From JBGSKY01 sp041740995 (GTDB lineage Bacteria > Planctomycetota > Planctomycetia > Pirellulales > Pirellulaceae), in the NCBI GenBank assembly GCA_041740995.1, contig JBGSKY010000297.1, positions 1 through 22,227 of the forward strand: a stretch of 22,227 bases of DNA, given 5' to 3'. The notes beneath the pieces are model-generated. The model saw only the letters and a program-made list of their open reading frames with translations. It was not told the DNA's origin and did no database searches. Made by a program: the position numbers and the translations under genes. Each line of letters opens with the position of its first letter. Positions within the stretch are counted from its first letter, which is position 1. Shown here one piece after another: positions 1-6,700 of this stretch.

Positions 1-330
1 TTCGGCATCAAGCTGTCTGGGCATCAACGTTGGCAGCATCTCGACAATTTCAACTTCAAGCCCCAAATCGAAAATTGCCCTCACTGCTTCCAGACCTAAC
101 GGTCCGCCTCCAACAACTACAGCATGAAAAGATTCTTTGCAGTACTGACAAATCGCCTGCAATTGCTCAATGCCATAGTTCCGTTGCTTTTCATGAAAAA
201 TCGAAAGAATAGTCGCAGTCCTTTTTGCTGCTTGAAAAAGTAGCAAAAAAGTACGTCTTAAGCCATTGTTATCGGCATCCCAGAGAAGAACAGACCTGGA
301 CTTTGACTGCCAATTTTGACTAATAACAAC
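1..330 (-). pseudogene. Fragment of an FAD/NAD(P)-dependent oxidoreductase (NirB / rubredoxin-reductase type), cut by the left edge
   Basis: The minus strand is open without a stop from 330 to the window edge. From about 120 down it reads VVVGGGPLGLEA, followed by IVEMLPTLMPRQLDAE. This is the dinucleotide-binding GGGxxGxEA loop and following beta strand of the second Rossmann domain of NirB-like and rubredoxin-reductase-like flavoproteins. The residues before it (YGIEQLQAI, about 154-180) fit the short helix that normally precedes this motif. In complete proteins an FAD domain of more than 100 residues comes first. Here the frame is closed by a TAA at 331-333, has no ATG before MLPT, and its upstream residues do not look like an FAD domain. 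I therefore favour a 5'-truncated or frameshifted gene. A live gene with a TTG start (244-246) is possible. The C-terminal part lies outside the window, so the family is clear but the status is not. Confidence 0.5.
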
Positions 331-411
331 TTAGCGGCAAAGAAGCGAAGGAACGTCTAGCAATGACGTTCTGTCTCCATTTCGAACGAGTTAGTTACTG
401 TCCCGAACACG

Positions 412-2499
412 ATGCATCCTGCCTTACAAGCGATCTATCGATCACGAGAGCTGCTCTTTCCCATTGGAATTATTGCCTGTTTGGTCGTAATTCTAATTCC
501 GTTACCGCCGTTTTTGCTCGACATTGCCCTCGCGTTCAATATCGCCATTTCTGTCATCGTCCTGCTGACAACGATTTCGATCGGCTCGCCGTTGGAGTTT
601 AACGTTTTCCCTTCGCTGCTGGTCGCGACCACGCTTGGCCGACTCGTATTGAATATCGCGACAACGCGATTGATCTTGACCAAAACGAGTCGCGATAACA
701 CGAGCCCTGCTGGCGAAGTTATTCGCGCTTTTGGAGAGTTCGTCGCTGGCGACCGCTTGGAAGTTGGAATCATTCTCTTCGTCATTATCTTCTTGATTAA
801 TTTCATCGTCATCACCAAAGGCTCGACGCGTATCGGTGAAGTCGCCGCACGTTTTGCGTTGGACGGAATGCCCGGTCGTCAGATGGCGATCGATGCCGAT
901 TTGAGCGCTGGAGCGATCAGCGAGAAAGAAGCGCAGCGCCGTCGCGAGGAACTGACGCGACAAGCCGATTTTTACGGTTCAATGGACGGTGCAAGTAAGT
1001 TTGTTCGCGGTGATGCCATCGCTGGCATTATCATCACGATCATCAATATCGTCGGCGGGTTGTATATCGGCACGATGTATTCTGGCATGACATTGTCTGA
1101 GGCTGCGGAAGTTTTCACGAAATTGACAATCGGTGATGGGCTCGTTAGTCAGGTACCATCGTTCCTAATCTCGTTGGCGGCCGCTTTGCTAACAACTCGA
1201 AGTACGCAAGAGAGTAACTTGCCAAAAGAGTTTATTAGCCAAGTCTTTTCGCGTCCCAAGGCACTGATAATATCGGGTGGTTTTCTTTTGCTCTTGATGA
1301 CAACCCAGCTTCCTACAATCCCATTGATGACTATGGGGTTCGGTTGCATTGCAATCGCAATGATCATGCAAAAAGATGCGAAGCAGAAAACGGTTCAAAC
1401 AGCAGCCGCACAAAAGGCAGTCGATGATACTCCCAAGCCTATTGTTGAAAAGAAAGTAGAAGAGTATTTGGATGTTGATCCAATTCGTTTAGAGCTCGGG
1501 GCAAGGTTGATTGTCCTCGCTGATGTCAATCGCGGCGGCGACTTGATGAAACGCATCTCGACCGTTCGTGCGACGCTAGCTACGGAAATGGGTGTTCTGC
1601 TTCCGATGGTCCGCATCAAGGACAAGATGAGTTTGCCACAGTATGAGTATCAAGTCCAAATGTCAGGTAACGAAGTAGCCAAAGGACTGCTCCGTCCCGA
1701 CCGCTTACTGGCCATCGATACGGGAATGACGACAGGAAATTTGCAAGGTGAGGAAACAACCGATCCCGCTTTCAACAAACGCGCCATTTGGATCGAAGCG
1801 TCAAAACGCCAGCAAGCCGAAATTTATGGTTATCGCGTAGTGGAAGCTGGCGCTGTGTTAGCCACCCACATTCAAGAAGTCGCGCGACGTCATGCGGAAG
1901 AATTGCTGACCCGTGATGTCACCAAACAATTGATCGAACAGCTTAAGAAAAACTCACCAACCGTTGTTGACGAACTGATTCCTGCGGTGCTGAAGTTATC
2001 AGAGGTCCAACAAGTTTTGCAAAATCTGCTTCGGGAAGATGTACCGATTCGCCAGCTCGGCACAATATTGGAAACGCTTGGCGACTATGCAACCCGGATC
2101 AAGGACCCACTCTGGCTAACCGAATACGTCCGTCATCGGCTTGCTCGAACAATTTCGCATCGCTATCGTGACGAGAACGGAGTCCTACGAGTAGTCACAA
2201 TGGACCCAGCCATGGAAGACCGCGTTGCAGCTGGCGTTGAACAGAATGATCGTGGCATGTTTATTAGGATGTCGCCCGCCGCCGTGCAGTTGACTTGCTC
2301 ACAAATTGCCAAGGCAATTCAACGCTTGGATCAAATCGGCAGCCCTCGAATTATTTTGGTCAGTCCAAAAATTCGCATCGCGTTGCGTCAGATCACCAGC
2401 GAACACTTGCCAGATCTGCGAATACTTAGCTACAACGAAGTCACTCGCGATACGAATACCGAATCGGTTGCGATGGTCTCCGATGCAGTTTCGGCTTGA
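412..2499 (+). CDS. flhA: Flagellar biosynthesis protein FlhA
   Basis: FlhA is the large inner-membrane component of the flagellar type III export gate. Its cytoplasmic domain docks chaperone-substrate complexes and couples proton flow to export. The 695 residues are full length for the family. Residues about 15-320 hold the hydrophobic N-terminal half with several membrane helices. The FHIPEP-family signature is in the loop at about 139-164 (RIGEVAARFALDGMPGRQ, then MAIDADL). VSQVPSFLISLAAALLTTRS at about 245-264 is also typical. Residues about 345-695 form the cytosolic domain, including EYQVQMSG-like and AGAVLATHI-like stretches. The FlhA rather than type III secretion (SctV) assignment rests on overall character. 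The ATG at 412 is the only sensible start and has no obvious Shine-Dalgarno site. No other flagellar gene lies in the window. The gene ends 19 bases before the stop of the convergent toroid gene. Confidence 0.96.
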   Translation: MHPALQAIYRSRELLFPIGIIACLVVILIPLPPFLLDIALAFNIAISVIVLLTTISIGSPLEFNVFPSLLVATTLGRLVLNIATTRLILTKTSRDNTSPAGEVIRAFGEFVAGDRLEVGIILFVIIFLINFIVITKGSTRIGEVAARFALDGMPGRQMAIDADLSAGAISEKEAQRRREELTRQADFYGSMDGASKFVRGDAIAGIIITIINIVGGLYIGTMYSGMTLSEAAEVFTKLTIGDGLVSQVPSFLISLAAALLTTRSTQESNLPKEFISQVFSRPKALIISGGFLLLLMTTQLPTIPLMTMGFGCIAIAMIMQKDAKQKTVQTAAAQKAVDDTPKPIVEKKVEEYLDVDPIRLELGARLIVLADVNRGGDLMKRISTVRATLATEMGVLLPMVRIKDKMSLPQYEYQVQMSGNEVAKGLLRPDRLLAIDTGMTTGNLQGEETTDPAFNKRAIWIEASKRQQAEIYGYRVVEAGAVLATHIQEVARRHAEELLTRDVTKQLIEQLKKNSPTVVDELIPAVLKLSEVQQVLQNLLREDVPIRQLGTILETLGDYATRIKDPLWLTEYVRHRLARTISHRYRDENGVLRVVTMDPAMEDRVAAGVEQNDRGMFIRMSPAAVQLTCSQIAKAIQRLDQIGSPRIILVSPKIRIALRQITSEHLPDLRILSYNEVTRDTNTESVAMVSDAVSA

Positions 2500-2518
2500 T
2501 CGAACATTCCATCCGAAG

Positions 2519-3769
2519 TCAGCGTTGATAAATCGGCAAGTAATGATATCGGACAGAAAGACTAAGTATTGCCATCGCAGTAGCATAGACATCCCCTGCA
2601 TTGCCTTCTTCGCTTCGCGACGCATCCCATCTCCCATCAGCTTGTTGCAAAGGCAAGAGTGAATTTTTGACGACGTCATAGGCCGCTTCGTCGCCGCGCT
2701 GATGCATTGCTTGAGAATAGTAATAAATACCGTAGTAGAAGAAACGGTCATTGGACTGCGGCGGATTTTTCTTCAACCAATTGACCGCCGCATTTACTAA
2801 CGGCGAATCGTATTGACCGCATGCTTGCAGTGCCAAAGTGCCTGCAGCCGTCATTGCAAAAGATGGATTCCCATAGCCTGGCATATATCCAAATCCGCCA
2901 GTCTCTTGTTCAGGATTCCCCATTTCGTCGAGTCGGCCAGTAAACGACCTTTCGAGGTAATTAACGGCTTGTGCAATCGCAGCTGGCGGCACATCAAATT
3001 CATCGTTGGCAGCCGAGCGAAGCGCAAGCAACTGCCAGACTGAGACCGACAAGTCGGAATCACTACTGTTAGGTTCATATCGCCACCCACCGCTGAGCTC
3101 AAAAGATTTGTTGATACGTTGTGAGGCAAGAATCAAACTAATTGCGTTTCGGCATCGCAAATGGACAGTCTTATTCTGTTCTTCGTTTCTCCCCATACCA
3201 TCGAGTTCTGTCAACATCAGGGTAATGATTCCATGGCCATACATTCGCGAACCATCTGATGCACCGAAGTAACCGTCTTCCCGTTGGTGCTGATCGAGCA
3301 AAACATATTCTAACGCCTGATTAATTGCTTTGCCTTGCGGCGTCGGATCCGACGGCAACAAGCCCACTGAAGCCATCGCCATGATTGAAAGCGCAGAGAG
3401 CGCAACTGGATTATTGCGATCAGTTATTGCACCTTCTTTGTTTTGATTGGACAACAGATACGCGACAGCGCGGCTAACTGCGAGCTTCACATCTTCTGAC
3501 TGCTCCTGTGCGGTCGCCGCCGATGGAAATCCCATCGACAGGCATAAGAAGCCGCCAAGTAAAAACATCTGACGCCGCAAACATGTGAAAAACGAATCAG
3601 TCTTTTGTATAGTTTGTGTCAGACCATACCGTTGGTCAGTTGGCCGACAAACCGGCTTGCAGGCTTTGAGTAAGCACCGGCTACTTCGCGAAAGCAGCGT
3701 TTTCCCAAGCTTTCTCGGAGCGAAAGACGACGATGAAACTCGCCATGTTGCTGGCGTAAATTTACTCAC
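2519..3769 (-). CDS. Secreted alpha/alpha-toroid protein with prenyltransferase / squalene-cyclase-type repeats
   Basis: This 416-residue protein is the last gene of the minus-strand operon. A GTG start overlaps the preceding stop by four bases (GTGA) and has a GAAGG site 7 bases upstream. Residues 1-66 are basic, followed by LRRQ and a hydrophobic stretch at about 68-83 ending in SAATAQ, a signal peptide with an unusually long n-region. A start at M68 (3568) would give a hydrophobic core with no positive charge before it and has no ribosome site, so I prefer the long form. Residues about 95-410 contain repeated helical units punctuated by glycine/aromatic turns (EDGYFG, SGGWRYEP, TGGFGYMP, ADGRWD), the pattern of terpene-cyclase/prenyltransferase toroids. 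The catalytic DxDD of squalene-hopene cyclases is not present. The nearest match is DSDLS at about 237-241. A non-enzymatic binding role outside the cytoplasm is plausible but is inference. Confidence 0.8.
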   Translation of the reverse strand: MSKFTPATWRVSSSSFAPRKLGKTLLSRSSRCLLKACKPVCRPTDQRYGLTQTIQKTDSFFTCLRRQMFLLGGFLCLSMGFPSAATAQEQSEDVKLAVSRAVAYLLSNQNKEGAITDRNNPVALSALSIMAMASVGLLPSDPTPQGKAINQALEYVLLDQHQREDGYFGASDGSRMYGHGIITLMLTELDGMGRNEEQNKTVHLRCRNAISLILASQRINKSFELSGGWRYEPNSSDSDLSVSVWQLLALRSAANDEFDVPPAAIAQAVNYLERSFTGRLDEMGNPEQETGGFGYMPGYGNPSFAMTAAGTLALQACGQYDSPLVNAAVNWLKKNPPQSNDRFFYYGIYYYSQAMHQRGDEAAYDVVKNSLLPLQQADGRWDASRSEEGNAGDVYATAMAILSLSVRYHYLPIYQR

Positions 3770-6700
3770 GGCGTTGCCTTCAATTTTGAAAGTGCTCGAA
3801 AATACGCGTCGATGCTTTCTTGATATGGCGAATCAATGTCTGCGCGGCTCTCAAGCTTAATGTCCTTCAATTGATTCTGTCGCAGCTTGGACCAGCCCTC
3901 ATTGATTGCTGGCTTTGCTCGATTGCCGTTGTTCAATGCTTCGTCGTTACTCTCGACCAATTTTGACTCAACATCACTTGCCGGTGGAGCTTGCGCAGAT
4001 CCAAATGCGGAACTTGTTTTGCCGTCCACATTTGGCTGACTGGCCGAGGGAGATTGGTTCGTTTTCATTCTTTTTTGAGCCAATAAATCCGCAATCGAAT
4101 CGGCTGACTTTTGTAATGCTGTTTTCGAAGCAGATCCTTTTCCAGAAGGGCCATTTTTTTCTGGGCCCCCTTCACTCGTTGAAGAGTTCGAATTTGACTG
4201 GGCGTTTGAAGTGTTAGGTTGGTCGGTATTTTGGCCGACCTTGCCTGATTGCGAATAGACAAGATCATCGAACTCGTCGAGCAGATGAGCCATTTCAGCA
4301 TCGCTTAATAGTTCGCCGAACATCTTTGAAAATTCAGCATCTAATTCTTGGACGGATATCGTTTTTGATGAGTCTTTTGTCATTTGCTCGGCTGAGATTT
4401 CCAACGGACGTTTATCTGCAAATGCCTGCGCCGATCGAATTGCCAAATCGAGTTCATGTTGAGATTTTGACAAACTTTGGATTGCCGATTCACCAACACC
4501 TGCATCAATTGGCTTTTGCTTCTGACTCGAACTCGTGAGGGTATTTTCTTTTGCATCGTCAAACAGATCGGTGAACATCTTCATCTCACCCTCGACAATT
4601 TTGTCGGTCTGTTTTGCGATCGCCGCCAACTCGGTCGCAGCCGATTGATCGCCAAGTCGAACCGAATGCCTTGCAGCGCGTCTTAGCTGCTCGTTGACCT
4701 GTTCCAAGTCTTCACGGAGTGTCTGTTCTTTTCCTGCAATTTCCCCAGCGGCATCGTAAGTAGGCGTGGCAGGGGCCAGTTCGTTGATTTCTCGCAGCAA
4801 AGAATCGACTCGATCTTCGATCTGATTCAAAGATTCCTCGGCCAATGCGCCAACTCGTTTCGCAAGATCCGCATGCGGATTTTCCGAGTTTAACGTTTGT
4901 GGGTCGATGGGCGGCCGACGATCGAGAACCGCCTGGGCCGCTTCGGCCTGCACCACAGAAGCTTGATCTCGTAGCAGTTGCGTTGCAGCAAGTTCACGCT
5001 CTGCTTTTTCGCGCTGGCCTCTTGCATTGCTCAGTTGGCGAACGTCATTTTCGCTTTTCTTTGATTTGTTGAACTTGTCATTTTCTCGCGACTCACGCTC
5101 ATTGGCTTGGTTCAGGTTACGTTGCTGATTTTCCAATCGACGGTTGGAGTCGTTCAATTGGTTGGTTCGATTCCTTTCTTCGGCTTGCAATGAGTTGTTC
5201 CTCTCTTGTTCAAAACGCCGTGACCATTCAGCAGCTTCGCGGCTCAAATCTTTCTGACGTTGCGGTTCGGTCGCAATCGCCGTTGCTTGAGTTGCATTCA
5301 ACTTACGAATGTCTGCTTTGAATCTTTCTAGAGTCAGGCCAAGGCGTGATTCAGCCGCTGAGATTTCTTTCTTAAGCAACTCCGACGGCGAGTTGGGCGA
5401 AAGTTCCGCGAGTTGCTGCGAGTAACTTCTTAGCGTCTCGCGCACCGAAAGGAACTCTGCCGCTTCCACCTGTTGTTGTCCTCTAGAAGCCGATTGTTGT
5501 AGCCATGAAAGATCTTGGTCAACGATCCGACGAAGTTGTTGTGCGATATTCTGCGACTGGTTAATAATTGCCTGCTTCGCCGCTTTAGTGATCGGATCAG
5601 CCTGCTCAAATTCTCTTTGAAACTGTTGCTGCAAGTCTTCCGATCGATCAATTCCCGCAACAGCATCTTTGGCCTCTTGAGTTACGATGTCGTAGAGCTC
5701 TTCTTTCATCGCAGGTCGCGTCGGCAATTGCTTTTCCAGTTCCTTTAGGATGGATTCAGGACTCAATTCCGATAATTTGCGGAAAAATTCCGCTTGCTGA
5801 TAAAGCGGATCCTGATCTGGATTAGCCGCCTCCGATTTCTGCGGACGGTTCGGTGAATCGGAAAACGAATTGCTAATTTCCTCTAGCGCAGACTGTAATT
5901 CTTTTTGCCGTTCCACCGCCTCCTGAGAGGCTGCAGAATCCTTGCTTGTGCCTGGGTTCTGTCGTAGTTCTGCAACGGCTCGATCCAAAGTCTCTGAAGA
6001 TTTTTGTTGAGCTATTGCTAGGCTCGCGAGGGCTCTATCTGCCTGACTTGAAACCTCGGCTTGAGCAGCATTGAGCAAGTCTTGCGAGGATGCAATGTTC
6101 TGCAGACTTGAAGTTAATTGCGCAAGTATATCCTGCAAATCCGCTGAACCAGATTGCAGCGTCTGGGCCTTGCCTTTAGCATCCCCGTCGCTTTGTAAAT
6201 TCGCGTTCAAATTTCTCGAAACCTCGCTCGCTTGCTGAGCGACCTGTTCGATCCGAGGTATGTACTTTGCCACGATCGATCTCGCATTCTGAACGTCGCC
6301 CAAAATTGCTCGTTGCGTTCTGACGAGATGCTCACCCAATGCCTCCAACGGAATCGTCATGCGTCGCAGTTTGGTATTTGACCAACGACGAGAATTAATT
6401 TCGCTTGCGATGACTTGCTTTCGCGTACCCCACGATAGCTCTTGCATCTCTCGCTTAGCAATTTCGTTGAAAGGCAAAGCGTGAATCGCGTCTCGAGTCC
6501 GATCAACTTGAAAATCAAAATCGTTCAGATATTTGGGCTGCAATATACGATTCAAATATTCAGAATCTGACGTTTGTTTTTCTTGCTCTGAAATTGTCGC
6601 CATTGACTGATGAGCTAGTTCCAATCGATGCGAACTTATCAGCATTTTGATCGCTGGAATCAACTCAGCCAATGTATCTTGAAGCGTCCCAAGGTCTTCA

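Noticed and set aside
30..212. 60-codon plus-strand open frame at the left edge
   Set aside because: It lies opposite the clear Rossmann-fold motif on the minus strand.
363..602. 79-codon frame overlapping the start of flhA
   Set aside because: Out of frame with flhA. Its translation is a frame shadow of the first membrane helices.
502..963. 153-codon open frame antisense to flhA
   Set aside because: Arg/Asp/Asn-rich translation without family character, lying wholly inside the well-supported flhA.
2490..2517. TTCGG/CCGAA stem across the flhA and toroid gene stops as a bidirectional terminator
   Set aside because: Only five Watson-Crick pairs, an 18-base loop and no T run.
4145..4173. GC-rich inverted repeat around a T run in the giant ORF
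   Set aside because: It lies inside coding sequence for the Gly/Pro/Lys linker and the arms do not match well, so a terminator or insertion end is not supported.
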